64,000 bases of DNA. Source: Conus ventricosus (taxonomy: Eukaryota > Mollusca > Gastropoda > Neogastropoda > Conidae). The DNA is taken from positions 18,450 through 82,449 of the forward strand of contig JAFLJL010014919.1 of assembly GCA_018398815.1 (NCBI GenBank). Reading direction: 5' to 3'. A program made the translations under genes and the position numbers. How positions within the stretch are numbered: the first letter of the stretch is position 1; each line of letters opens with the position of its first letter. Under the pieces are notes generated by a model that saw nothing but the letters and a program-made list of their open reading frames with translations, searched no databases and was not told the origin of the DNA. Positions 1-11,861 of the stretch are shown in pieces.

Positions 1-3000
1 TAATGGCATAGCAAGCCGAGTAAGGCATCATTACGCCTAACCATTCACACATAATGTCATATCAAGCGTGTAAGGCTTCAATAAGCCTAACCATACTCAC
101 ACATATCATAGCAGAAGCCGTGTAAAAGCTATCAATAAGTCCAAACCATTCACACATAAATGGCAATAGCAGAGCCGTGTAAGGCTTTCCATAAGCCAAC
201 CATTCACACATAATGGCATAGCAAGAGCCGTTGAGTAAAGCTTTCAATCAGCTAACCATACAACAATAATGGCATAGCAGAGCCGGTAAGCTTTCTCAAT
301 AAGCCTAACCATTCCCACACATAATGGCATAGCAGAGGCCGGTAAGGCATTCAATAAGCCAACCAATCACACATAAGCATAAGCAGAGCCGTAAAGCATT
401 CAATAAGCCTAACCATTCCACCCATAAATGGCATAGCAGAGCCGTGTAAGGCTTTTCAATAAGCCTAACCATTTCACACAAACTGCAATAGCATAGCCGT
501 GATAAGCTTTCAATAAGCCTAACCATTCACACATAATGGCATAGCAGAGCGTGTAAGCATTCAAAAAAAAGCCAAACCATTCCACACATAATGGCATAGC
601 AAGCCGTGTACGCTTCAATAAGCCTAACCATTCACGACATAATGGCATAGCAGAGCCGTTCAGGCTTTCAATAAGCCTACCCATACACACAAATGGCATA
701 GCAGAGCTGTAAGGCTTTCAATAAGCCAACCCATTCACACATAATTGGCATACAGAGCCGTGTAAAGCTTTCCCTAGCCTAACCATTCACACATAATGCA
801 TAGCCGAGCGTGTAAGGCTTTCAATAAGCCAAACCATTCACACATCATGGGCATAGCAGAGCCGGTGAAGGCTTTCAATAAGCCTAACCATTCACACATA
901 AAGGCATAGCAGACCGGTAAGGCTTTCAATAACCGAACCATTCCCACATAATGGCATAGCAGAGCCGTGTAAGCTTTCACTAACCAACCATTCACCACAT
1001 AATGGCATCGCAGGCCGTGTAAGGCTTTCATAAGCCTAACCAATGCACACATAATGGTCATAGCAGAGCCCGTGTAAAGCTTTCAATAACCAAACCATTC
1101 ACAACCTAATTGGCATAAGCATAGCCTGTAAGCTTTTCAATAAGCTAACCATTCACACATAATGCAAAGCAGAGCCGGTAAAGGCTTTCAATAAGCTAAC
1201 CATTCACACATAATGGCATACAGACCGTGTAAGGCTTTCAATAAGCCTACCATTCACCACATAATGGCATAGCAGAGCCTGTAAGCCTTTCAATAAGCTA
1301 TACCATTTCACACATAATGGCATAGCAAGCCGCGTTAAGGCTTTCAATAAGCCTAACCATTACACACATAATGGCATAGCAAGAGCGTGTAAAGGCTTTC
1401 AAAAGCCTACCATTCACACTTAATGCAATAGCATAGCGTCTAAGTCATTCAATAAGCCTAACCAATTCACACATAATGGCATCGCAGACCGTGTAAGGCT
1501 TTCAATAAGGCCTAACCATATCACACATAATGGCATAAGCAAGCCGTGTAAGCATTTCAAATAAGCCGAACCATTCACAAACATAAATGCATAGCCGAGC
1601 CGTGTAAGGTCTTTCAATGCTAACCATTCACACAAAAAGGCATAGCAATGAGCGTAGTAAGGCATTCAATAAGCCTAACATCCACACTATGGCATAGCAG
1701 AGCCGTGTAAGGCTTTCATAAGCCAAACCATTCACAACATAATGGCATAGCAAGCCGTGTAAGCAATCAATAAGCCTAACCATTCACACATAATGGCATA
1801 GCATAGCCGTGTAAGGCCGTTCAATAACCAAACCATGCACACATAATGGCATAGCAGAGGCCTGTAAGGCCTGTTTCCTAGCCCTAACCAATCACAAATA
1901 ATGGCATAGCAAGCCGTGTAAGGCTTTCAATAAGCCTAACCATTCACACATAATGGCATAGCAGAGCCAGTGTAAGGCTTCCAATAAGCCAAACCATTCC
2001 ACACATAATGGCATAGCAGACCGTGTAAGGCTATCAATAATCCTAACCATTCACACATAATGGCATAGCAGAGCCTGTAAGGCTTTCAATAACAAACCAT
2101 TCACACAAATGCATAGCAGAGACCCTGTAAGCCTTTCAATAAGCCTAACCATTCACACATAATTGGCATAGCAGAAGCCGTGTAAGGCTTCAATAAGCCT
2201 AACCATTCACACATAATGCATAGCAGAGCCGAAAGGCTTTCAATAAGCCTAAACCATTCACACATAATGGCAAAGCAGAGCCGTGGTAAGGCTTTCAATA
2301 GCCTAACCCATTCACACATAAAGCATAGCAGAGCCGTGTAAGGCTTTCAATAAAACCTAACCATTCACACATAATTCATAGTCAGAGCCTGTAAGGCTTT
2401 TCAATAACCTAATCCATTCACACATAATGCATAGCAGAGCGTGTAAAGGCTTTCAATAAGCCTAACCATTCACACAAAATGCATAGCAAGCGTGAAAGTC
2501 TTTCAATAAGCCTAACCATTCCCCCATAATGGCATAGCAGAGCCGAGTAACGCCTACAAAAAGCCTAACCATTCACAACATAATGCATAGCAGAGCCGTG
2601 TAAGTCTTTCAATAAGCCTAACCATTCACACATAATGCATACAGAGCCGTGTAAGCCCCCCCCCTCCCTTCAATAAGCCTAACCATTCACACATAATGGC
2701 ATACAGAGCGTGAAGGCCTTCATAAGCCTAACTCATTCACACGATAATGGCATAGCAGAGCCTGTAAGGCTTTCAATAAGCCAACCATTCATCAACATAA
2801 TGGCATAAGCAGAGCCGTGTAAAGGTCCTTCAATCAGCCGTAACCATTCACACATAATGGCCTAGCAAGCCGTAGTAAGGCTTTCAATAAGCCTAACCAT
2901 TCACTACTAATGGCAAGCATGAGCCGAGTAAGCTGTTCAATAAGCCTAACCAATCACACATAAAGCATAGGCAAGAGCCGTGTAAGGCTTTCATTAAAGC

Positions 3001-6000
3001 CCTAACCATCCCACATAATGGCATAGCAAGAGCCGTGTAAGCTTTCATAAGCCTAACAGTCACACATAATGGCATAGCAGAGCCGTTAAGGCTTTCAATA
3101 AAGCCAAACCATTCATACATACAAAAAAATTTTGGCATAAGCAGAGCCGTTGTAAGGCTTACAATAAGCCAAACCAATCAACACATAATGGCATAGCAGA
3201 GCCGTGTAAGGCTTTCAATAGCCTAACCATTCACACATACGGGCATAGCAGAGCCGTGTAAGGCTATCAATAAGCCTAACCATTCACACATAATGGCATA
3301 GCAAGCCGTGTAAGGCCTTTCAATAAGCAAACCAATCACACCATAATGGCATTAGCAAGCCGTGTAAGCTTTCAATAAGCCTAACATTCACAGTCATAAT
3401 GGTATAGCAGAGGCCGTGTAAGGCTTTCAATAAGCCTAACCATCACACATAATGGCATAGCAGAGCCCGTGTAAGCGTCAATAAGCCTACCAATCACACA
3501 TAATGGCATAGCAGAGCCGTGTAAGCATTCAATACGCCTAACCATTCACACATAATGGCAAGAGCAGAGCCGTGTAAGGCTTCAATAAGCCAACCTTCAC
3601 ACTAATGGCTTAGGCAGAGCCGAGTAAGGCTTTCATAAGCCAAACCATTCCATCACATAATGGCATAGCAAGCGGTAAGGCTTTCAATAAGCCAAACCAT
3701 TCAAACATAATGCATAGCAGAGCCGTTAAGGCTTTCAATAAGCCTAACCATTCTCACATAATGCATAGCAGAGCGTGTAAGGCTTTCAATAACCTAACCA
3801 TTCACACATAATGGCATAGCAGAGAGCCGTGTAAGGCTTTTCAATAAGCCTAACCATTCACACATAATGGCATAGCAGAGCCGTGTAAGGCTTTATCCAT
3901 AAGCCTAACAAATCGACACACTAAGGCATAGCACAGCCGTGTAAGGCTTTCAATAAAGCCAAACCATTCACACATAAAGGCATAGCAAGCCGTGTAAGGC
4001 TTCAAAAGCCTAACCATATCACACAAAATGGCATAGCAGAGCCGTGTAAGGATATCAATAAGCCAAACCATGCCCCCATAATGGAATAGCAGAGCCGTGT
4101 AAGGCCTTCAATATGCCTAACCTTCACACAAAATGGCATAGCAAGCCGTGTACGGCTTTCAATAACCTAACCATTCACACATAATGGGCAAAGCAAGCCG
4201 TGTAAGCTATCAATAAGCTAAACCATTCACACAAAATGGCATAGCAGCGTGTAAGGCTTTCCAATAAGACTAACCAATCACACATAAGGCATAGCAGAGC
4301 CTGAGTAAAGCTTACAATAAGCCTACACCATTCACACATAATGGCATACAGAGCCGTGTCAGGCTTTCATAAGCCAAACCATTCACGACATAAATGGCAT
4401 AGCAGAGCCGTGTAACAGGCTTTTTCAAAAAGACTAACCATTCACACATAATGGCATGAAAGCCGGTAAGCATTCAATAAGCCTAACCAATCACACATAA
4501 TGGCATAGCAGAGCCGTGTAAGGCTTTTCAATAACCTAACCATTCACACAAAATGGCATAGCAGAGCCGTGTAAGACTTTCAATAACAAACCATTCCCAC
4601 ATAATGGCATAGCAGACCGTAGTAAGCTTTCAATAAGCTAACCAATCACACGATAATGCATAAGCAAGCCGTGTAAGGCTTTCAATAAGCCTAACCATTC
4701 ACACAGTAATGTCATAGCAAGCCGTGTAAGCTTCAATAAGCCTAACCATTCACACTTAATGGCATAGCAAGCCGTGTAAGGCTTTCAATAAGCCTGACCA
4801 TTCACACTTAATGGCATAGCAGAGCCTGTAAGGCTTTCACTAAGTCTAACCATTCACAACATAATGGCAAAGCAGAGCTGTGTAAGCTTTCATTAAGCTA
4901 ACCCTACACACATAATGGGCATAGCAAGAGCTGTAAGGCTTTCATAAGCCTAACCATTCATACACAGAAATGGCATAGCAGACCGTGTAAGCTTTCCATA
5001 ACCTAACCATTCACACAATAATGGCAAGCAGAGCCGGAAGCTTTCAATCAGCCTAACCAATTCACACATAATGCATAGCAAAGCCGTGGTCAAGGCTTAC
5101 AATAAGCCTAACCATTCACACCTAATGCAGAGCAAGCCATGTAAGGCTTTCAAAAAAGCCTAACTAACCATTCACACATAAATGGCAATCAACCGTGTAA
5201 GGCTTTCAATATGCCAAACATTCACACATAATGAATGGCAAAGCAAGCCGTGAAGGCTTTTTCAATAAGCCTAAACCATCACACATAATGGCATAGCAGA
5301 GCTGTAAGCTTTCATATAAGCCCACCATTCCACAAATGGCATAGGAGAGCCGTGTAAGGCTTTCATAAGCCTAACCAATCACACATAAGGCAACAAGCCG
5401 TTAAGGCCTTTTCAATAAGCCTAACCATTCACACATAAAGGCATTAGCAGAGCGTGTAAGGCTTTCAATAAGCCTAACCATCACACATAATGGCATAGCA
5501 GAGCCGTTAAGGCTTACAATAAGCCAAACCATTCAACAAAAAGGCATAGCAGAGCCGTGTCAGGCTTACAAATAAGCCTAACCATCACACATCATGGCAT
5601 AGCAGAGCGTGTAAAGGGCTTTCAATAAGCCAAACCATTCCAGCACATAATGGCATAGCCGAGGCCTGTAACGGCTTTCAATAAGCCTGACCATTCACAA
5701 CCATAATGGCATAGTAGCAAGCCGTGTAAGGCTTTCAATAAGCTACCATTTCACAACATAATGGCATAGCAGAGCCGTGTAGGCTTACATAAGCCTAACC
5801 ATTCACAACAGAATGGCATAGCAAGCCGTGTAAGCTTTCCAATAAGCCTACCATTCACACAGAATTGCAATAGCAGAGCCGTGTAAGGCACATCAATCAG
5901 CCTAACCATCACACAAAATGGCATAGCGAGCCGTGTAAGGCTTCATAAGCACCATTCCAACATAAGGCATAGCAGAGCCGCTTAAGGCTTTCAATAACCC

Positions 6001-6563
6001 AACCAATTCACACATAATGGCATAGGCAGAGCCGTGTAAGGCTTTCAATAAGCCTGACCATTCATCACAACATAACATGTCAATAGCAGATCCAGTTAAG
6101 GCTTCAATAAGCCTAACCATTCACACATAATGGCATAGCAAGCCGTGTTAAGGCTTTCATAAAGCCTGATCCATTCCACACATAATGGCATAGCATAGCC
6201 GTGTAAGGCTTTCACTACGCCTGACAATCACACAACACGGCATAGTCAGAGCCCGTTAAGGCTTCATAAGCCTGACCAATCACAACATAATGGCAATAGC
6301 AAGCCGTGTAAGCTTCACTAAGCAATGCCCATCAACACATAAAGGCATAGCAGAGCAGTGTAAGCTTTTCAATAAGCCTGACCATTCACACATAAAGGCG
6401 AAAGCAAGCCCGCGTACGGCTTTCAATAAAAGCCTGACCATACACCCCTAAATGTCAAAGAGCAGAGCGTTAAGGCTTTCAATAAGCTGACCATTCACAC
6501 CAAGAGGCCATATCGAGCCGTGTAAGGCTTTCAAATAAGCCTACATTCCCACATAAAAGGCAT
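1..6563 (+). repeat. 53-bp satellite DNA array, forward orientation
   Basis: About 125 head-to-tail copies of a 53-bp unit fill this stretch. Landmarks in each unit are ACACATAATGGCATAGCAG, AGCCGTGTAAGGCTTTC and AATAAGCCTAACCATTC. Individual copies carry many one- or two-base indels, and a recurrent two-base variant (GCAGAGCC versus GCAAGCC) appears throughout. The unit holds short inverted repeats: CCATT/AATGG around CACACAT, and AGGCTT/AAGCCT around TCAAT. The last ~10 units (about 6050-6520) mostly carry GCCTGACC instead of GCCTAACC. The array continues past the left edge of the window. Short reading frames inside it come from the repeat and are not genes. Confidence 0.97.
2656..2668. repeat. 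C-rich insertion interrupting one satellite unit
   Basis: Nine C, a T and three C sit between GTAAG and TTCAATAAG of one unit, displacing the GCT normally there. It could be a sequencing artefact or a real insertion. Two comparable tracts occur in the right-hand array. Confidence 0.6.
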
Positions 6564-6678
6564 CAATTTCCTGATACTTTTCATTCGTTCACTTATTCAT
6601 TCTGATCAATCGATATTCAATCATTATTCAATCTTCTTTTGCTCTTTTCCACGACTCTTCGTCTTCGTCTTCGTCCAA

Positions 6679-6725
<47 letters not shown>

Positions 6726-6800
6726 CATCGTCGTCGTCGTCGTCGTCGTCTTCTTCTTCTTCTTCTTCTTCTTCTCTTACTCATCTTCTTCTTCTTCTTA
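6679..6800. repeat. Compound trinucleotide repeat (CAT)n-(CGT)n-(CTT)n
   Basis: About 15 ATC/CAT triplets (6679-6725), then about 8 CGT triplets (6727-6750), then CTT triplets to about 6800. The 115 bases between this tract and the satellite edge are AT-rich and unremarkable. The reverse-complement counterpart is at 44021-44105. Reading frames here give only runs of Arg, Asp or Ser and are not genes. Confidence 0.9.
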
Positions 6801-6925
6801 AGGACAATCCATAGATAAGCGGAGAAACGCTGCAACCCGGGATCCTTCTTCAGAGACACGTCAGACCGTTGAGAAAGCTTGGGCTGTGGATGGAGTGGCA
6901 CGAGGGAGCCCCCCCCTCCAACAAA

Positions 6926-7470
6926 CAGCATTGAGTGGACCTGCAGGTGCACACAGCATTTGCGTGATGGTGGCTTGTCCCTCCCCAGCCAACAAACCTA
7001 GCATTGGAAGGACGCTGCGGTGCACACAGCAGTTTGCGTGAATGGTGGCTGTCTCACCTGCCAAACAAACCAGCATTGAGTGGGCAGCAGGTGCACACAG
7101 CAGTTTGCGAGATGGGGCTGTTCGCCCCCTGCAAACCAACCAGCATAGAGTGGGCTCAGTGCACACAGCAGTTGCGTATGGGCTGTCTCCTCCCCAGTGC
7201 CCACAAAAACCAGCAATTGAAGTGGGCTCAGTGGCACACAAGCAGTTTGCGTGATGGTGGCTGTCTCCCCTGCCAACAAACCAGCCATAGAGTGGCTGCA
7301 GTGCACACAGCATTTTGCGTGATGGTGGCTGTCTCCCCTGCCATCAAACCAGCATTGAGTGGGCTGCAGGGCACACAGCATTTGCGGGATGGTGGCTGAC
7401 ACCCCTGCCAACAAACCAGCACTGAGTGTGACCTGCAGGGTGCCACACAGCAGTTTGCGAGATTGTGGCG
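6926..7470 (+). repeat. ~70-bp minisatellite, about 8 copies
   Basis: Copies begin near 6926, 7000, 7070, 7140, 7210, 7282, 7350 and 7419. Each has CAGCATTGAGTGGGCTGCAG, then CACACAGCAGTTTGCGTGAT, then GGTGGCTGTCTCCCCTGCCA. Overlapping open frames on both strands (up to 163 codons) follow from a unit length that often avoids stops. They show no recognisable protein. The reverse-complement counterpart in the right arm (43752-43892) has only about two copies. Confidence 0.9.
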
Positions 7471-7769
7471 AATCATGCCAGTGGGCCATCCCAATGATGA
7501 TAATACGATTTGTGCACTCATGTGCCCTGTTCCGGGAGGTGTCTGTGTGACACTTCCAGCGGTCAGTTACACAAAGGCATCTGCCAGGGAGCAGTCATGC
7601 CTTGAACGACTTCATGAAAAACCGTGTCCGTGCCTGCAGCCTAATGTGAATCCAGCCAGACTCCTAAGATGGTGCAGATTGCTTCAGCTGGTTGGTTGAC
7701 AATGAGGACAGTAATTCCCTCACTCGTCCGGTGAGTTTTTCCCCTATACTTACTTACTTACATGCAAAC
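7471..7769. other. Non-repetitive left-arm segment, no gene seen
   Basis: Ordinary-complexity DNA without a convincing reading frame. It is matched in reverse complement at about 43500-43752 of the right arm, for example around the shared TGTGCACTCATGTGCCCTGT region. Confidence 0.6.
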
Positions 7770-7985
7770 TTGACTGAGTGACTGACTGAATGACTGACTG
7801 ACTATGAGACTGACTGACTGACGAATGAGTGACTGACTTAATGACTGACTGAAAGACTGACTGAATGACGACTGAGTGACTGAAAGATTGACTGAGTGAC
7901 GCATGACTGACTGCCTGAAATGACTGACTGAATGACTGAAGACTGACTGCCTGAATGACTGACGAACTGAATGACTGGACTGAAT
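7770..7985 (+). repeat. Degenerate (GACT)n / (GAAT)n tetranucleotide tract
   Basis: Repeated GACTGACTGAATGACTGACT with scattered indels over about 215 bases. The right-arm counterpart near 43470-43520 is far shorter, so this tract varies in length between the arms. Confidence 0.85.
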
Positions 7986-8009
7986 ACTTGCTTACATACT
8001 ATTACTTAC

Positions 8010-8146
8010 TTCACTTCTTCTTCTTCTTCTCCTTCTTCACCTCTTTTCTTCCTTCCATCACCTCCTCCTCCTCCCTCCTCTCTCCTCCTTCTTCTTCTTC
8101 GACTTCTTCTTCTCTCTTCTTCTCTTCTTCTTCCTTCTTCTTCATT
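8010..8146. repeat. (CTT)n / (CTC)n pyrimidine tract
   Basis: Nearly pure C/T sequence made of CTT and CTC triplets. The reverse complement, a GAA-rich tract, is at about 43258-43445. Confidence 0.85.
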
Positions 8147-8330
8147 CTCAGTATCATACGTAGTAGCAACGTAGCTGAGACTACGGACGTGGCAAGTGCA
8201 GCGTACCCCAATTGTTTAGTAAATGACCACTGACAATAGCACACGAGTTATTTTGGCTGTGCCGCCTACTTAAACCCTAGCTGGATAGGCCATTGGCATC
8301 ACTTTTCCTCCCCCAACCCCCAACTAGCCT
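8147..8330. other. Conserved non-repetitive block shared by both arms
   Basis: This stretch has normal composition. It aligns well in reverse complement with 43085-43258: shared pieces include GTAGCAACGTA, ATAGCACACGAGT and CTGGATAGGCCATTGGCATC. No reading frame of note. It is a useful anchor for comparing the arms. Confidence 0.7.
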
Positions 8331-9085
8331 CTTTCCTCCTCCCCCACTCCTCCTCTCTCTCTCTCTATCTCTCTCTCTTCTCCTCTCCTCACTCACTGTG
8401 TCCCCCCCAACCCTGCATCTCTCACTCTCTCTCAAATCTCTCTCTCTCTCATCTCTCATCCTCTCTTCTCTCCTCCCTCCCTCTCGCACTCTCTCTCTCC
8501 CTGTCACTCTCCTTCGCTCTCGCTCTCTCTTTTCCTTCCTCTCCTCCGAGACTGCCCCCCCCCCCTCTCTCTCTTCCCCACTCCACTCCTAACCCAACTT
8601 CTCTCTCTCTCTCACACCTCATCTCTCTCTCTCTCACTCTCTCTCTGGCCACTGTCTGTCTGTCTGTCGTCTTTCTCGTCTGTCTGTCTGTTCTGTCATT
8701 CTCTCTGGTCTCTTGCTCTGTCCACACTGTCTCGTCTCTGTCTGTCGCTCTCTCCTGTCTCTGTCTCTGTCTCTCCTCTCTCGTCTCTTCTCTCTCTCTC
8801 TCCGTCTATCTCTCCTCTCTTCTCTCTCTCTCTCTCTCTTCTTTCTCTTTCACTCTGTCTCTGTCTGTCTGTGCTGTCTTTCTCATCTCTGTCAGTCTGA
8901 CTTCTCTGTCTCTGGTCTGTTCTCTCTCTTTCCTCTCTCTCTTTCTCTCAGCTCTCTCTCCACATCTCCTCTCTCTCTCTCTCTCTCTCTCTTCCTCTCT
9001 CTCTCCTTTTCTCTCTTTTCTTCGTTTCACTTCCTCCTCGACCTCGTTCTCTTCTCTTCTTCTATCTTCTTTCTCTTTCAATACC
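8331..9085. repeat. Long polypyrimidine tract (CT)n/(CTGT)n
   Basis: About 750 bases almost entirely C and T on the plus strand, dominated by CTCTCT with CTGT islands. The minus strand is polypurine. Reading frames of 90-130 codons here encode only Ser/Leu or Arg/Glu runs. The counterpart at about 41985-43075 is purine-rich on the plus strand, as expected for an inverted copy. Confidence 0.9.
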
Positions 9086-9147
9086 TGAGCACTTTCTAAA
9101 GTTATTAACCGCGGCTGACAAGAACTTATCGCGCAATTGCTTTGCCG

Positions 9148-9152
9148 AGCAG
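9148..9152. repeat. 5' target site duplication AGCAG
   Basis: AGCAG lies directly before the first LTR base and is repeated directly after the second LTR. A 5-bp duplication is usual for Ty3/gypsy integration. Confidence 0.92.
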
Positions 9153-9430
9153 TGTCACGAGTTTGTTACGAGGCCTATGACGATTGGCCCACTGGGCTGG
9201 TGGAATTGTTCATTTGTTTATTGTCGTCGTTGTTGTCGTATTCCGTCCCTTAATGTGGCTTGTGGTGTGGTTGCACCTTTGGTGTAGTTCGCTCAGGTTA
9301 GGTTTACTTTCTCTCTCTCTCTCTCTAATTCCACTGCCCGTGCAATTCATCCTGCAGGTTCACGGGTGGCTGGTATCTTTTTCTTGTACTGGCTGTCTCT
9401 ATCGGCCTCTCACTGTCTTTCCACCTGCCG

Positions 9431-10166
9431 CACGTGCAAGGTTCCTCTTAGGCTTGAGGTATTCTCACCGTGACGTAGCGTGGCATGTTGGCCGCCATCG
9501 TTTAGGCAAGTTTTCTCTTCACTCGAGCGGAAGATGTCTCTGGGAGCGCCTGCTCGGTCCTGGTTCTTCACCTTATCGTCGAAGGTACAGTCGGTACCTT
9601 CACTTCCTACAGTCGGCTTTAGGAGAGAGACATCACTTCATCTTTTTCCGCATCTGCGCTGCTGTCCTCTCGACTGGACAGAGGGACAGAGAGAGTCGTT
9701 TGACCCGCCTCTTTTGGGTCACCCACGGGTAGCTGGTAAGCATCAGTTTCGTGGTTCGTTTGTTGTTGTTGTTTTTTGTTGTTGTTAGCCGGCTTATTCT
9801 TCTCTGTTGCGCAATTTTCTTTGTTTTCAAAATTGTAAAAAAAAATATCGTTTGAGACCTTTTTCTGGTTAATTCAATCTTTAACCTGGCCATTCAAAAT
9901 TATATCTTAAAGTCTTTCTCCTTTTATGCATTTGGTGATGCGGTAGTCGGCGGGGATGGGAGAGAACCTGGTGATTCAGGGTTGGTACTTGCTTGGTCTC
10001 GCTCGTCCGCCCCTGTCACAATTGCCGGGCTCACATTCTTCGGCCACCGTCTGTTTGTGTGTGCAAGGGGAACGAGAGTTTTATGTTTGCGAGCGTGCGT
10101 ACGCATGATTGGTCGTTTGGATGCGTGGTTGGAGAATTGTGTTTTTTTTTAAATGTTGTTTATAAA
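9431..10166 (+). promoter_or_regulatory. Putative LTR (U3) promoter elements
   Basis: Motifs seen are an E-box CACGTG (9431-9436), a CRE-like TGACGT (9471-9476), a YY1-like GCCGCCATC (9491-9499) and TATAAA (10161-10166). All recur in the 3' LTR, with TATAAA at 15869. That they act as a promoter is inference from motif identity and position within an LTR. Confidence 0.4.
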
Positions 10167-10582
10167 ATGTGTGGATAATTGTGCCATTGAGTTATTATTA
10201 TTTGCAAATGTGGTGGCGGATGTAAAGCCATGGTTACTCTATTAGTTCAGTTCCTAAGGAAGGAAAATGTTAAATGTGAGTGAGAGAAAGATGAAGATAA
10301 TTTATATTTGTTTTATAGCCTGTTAATTATAATGCAGGCTCTTACCTGCTTCGTATGAGAAGACTTTAACGAACATTCCTGATTTGGTTGTTTGCTGTGT
10401 TATCCTCGGGACTGTGTTGAGCTGGTGTTGTTGGTGTGTTTAGTAGACCTCCCTCGCCCATCATGCGAGTGGCTGTTAGGGTTTAACGGCATGGGTCAGA
10501 CTGTACTGACTGCGGGGTTCCAGTACCCGTCTTTCTACTTTCCTCCCAGTTACCTTCTCCCTCCTCCCGGAGACTTCACCGG

Positions 10583-10730
10583 AGCACGCACTGGTTGGGG
10601 CCACGCACTGGTTGGGACTGCCCACTGGTTGGTAACGCATGCTGGTTGGGACCACGCACGGGTTGGTAACGTGCACTGGTTGGGGCCACGCACTGTGGGG
10701 ACCACGCACTGGTGAGGCCACGTACTGGTG
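10583..10730 (+). repeat. 17-bp minisatellite inside the 5' LTR
   Basis: About nine degenerate copies of CCACGCACTGGTTGGGG, with variants such as GTAACGCATGCTGGTTGGG. The same block is in the 3' LTR at about 16291-16438, so it belongs to the element. Confidence 0.88.
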
Positions 10731-11120
10731 GAAAAGCCGTGGACTTGGCTGGACGGTCCCGATCCCCGTCTAGGACCTCCAGCAACAACGCCTCGTCCCC
10801 GGGACGCGCTCTCCACCGTCTGTTTGTGCGTGTCAAGGGTGTCGCCTTGAACAACTCTCTTCAAGAACCGAAACCGGTTTGGGGCACCCAGTGCGACAGG
10901 GTGTTCCCAGTAGACTTTGAAGAGGCAGGAGTGTGAGGGCACTGCATGATAGGGAAAGGGATGGGTGCTGGAATTATTTATTTATGATTATGATTGTGTA
11001 TGCCATGTATTGAGATGCTTGATTGTGATTGTGCATGTTGTGCGTTGTTCGAATGCTTGATTGTGATTGTGCATGGTGCGTGCGTTGAAATATTTATTTG
11101 TGATTGCGTGTGTTGGTGTG

Positions 11121-11126
11121 AATAAA
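11121..11126 (+). terminator. Putative polyadenylation signal AATAAA in the 5' LTR
   Basis: AATAAA lies about 120 bases before the LTR end; the 3' LTR copy is at 16827-16832. This is the expected position for processing the element's transcript in the 3' LTR. Confidence 0.5.
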
Positions 11127-11250
11127 TGGGTGTTGTATCGTAATCCTTCTGTGTGGTCTCTTGCGAGGCGTGTGAGGTCAGTCATTCCCTTCACTCCCAT
11201 CTAGACCGATCCTGTCAGGGCAGACCTCCAGGGGTCGGTCGTGACATTTG

Positions 11251-11268
11251 TGGGGGCTCGTCCGGGAT
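11251..11268 (+). other. Primer binding site, tRNA-Pro type
   Basis: TGGGGGCTCGTCCGGGAT begins four bases after the 5' LTR end. From established knowledge this 18-mer is complementary to the 3' end of tRNA-Pro and is the same PBS used by murine leukaemia-type retroviruses. It sits exactly where minus-strand priming should start. Confidence 0.9.
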
Positions 11269-11861
11269 ATGAAGGGCTCTGACTGTCTCTCTCGTTTCGC
11301 GGAGTACCTGTTCAGTTCTGTCTGTTTTGTATATGTTTAGTCAGTTTGTCATGTTTGTTTGTGGGTGGTTGGCTGGGTGACTCTAGTGTGAAGGGAGTCT
11401 CTTGGTGGCCTGAGGGAACATCCGGTGTGACTGGGGAGTCGAGGTGAGACCAGGGGGAGTCGACCACGACCAGACCTCCTCCTTCCGCCGGGTGCCTTAC
11501 GCAGGTACGGCCGTAAGTCTTGCCTTTCTGTTGCCGCTCAGTCTGCCATTCCTGTTTTGTAGTTAGCCAGTTTTTTTTTACCGGGTTATTGAGTACAGGT
11601 AGGTGTATCGGACGTTAGTGTCATTTTTTTTTTTCTCTCTCCGGATTCCGTCTGCCAGTTTGTTTGGTTTTTTTTTCCGGCCATCCCACCGCACTGTTGC
11701 TCGTGCTGTGGAGCGCGGTGTTGCCAGAGTGGGAGCAGCCGGAACTTGTCCGCACACACGCACACACACACATACACACATATACACACACCCCTAAAAT
11801 ATTTGTTTTTTCAAGTGGAATCGTCTTTCCCCGTATTTGAAAACCGTAGGATATTGTTGTC
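11269..11861 (+). other. Untranslated leader of the retrotransposon
   Basis: About 590 bases between the primer binding site and the first plausible gag ATG (11862). It contains a GT-rich stretch, two short T-runs and a CACACA microsatellite at 11757-11792. No coding signal was seen. Confidence 0.6.

Larger units (their letters stand above)
9153..11246 (+). repeat. 5' LTR (2094 bp)
   Basis: It begins TGTCACGAG and ends GGTCGTGACA, so the termini form an 8-bp perfect inverted repeat with the TG...CA ends expected of an LTR. A TATAAA at 10161 and AATAAA at 11121 suggest U3 of about 1 kb, R of about 0.95 kb and a short U5; these boundaries are inferred. By eye it differs from the 3' LTR by a handful of substitutions plus many single-base indels. 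Confidence 0.95.

Noticed and set aside
1..6563. CENP-B box or telomeric repeat in the satellite
   Set aside because: Neither the CENP-B box pattern nor TTAGGG-type repeats were found in the 53-bp unit.
6617..6952. Frame with long Arg and Asp runs
   Set aside because: Direct translation of the (CGT)n/(CAT)n trinucleotide repeat.
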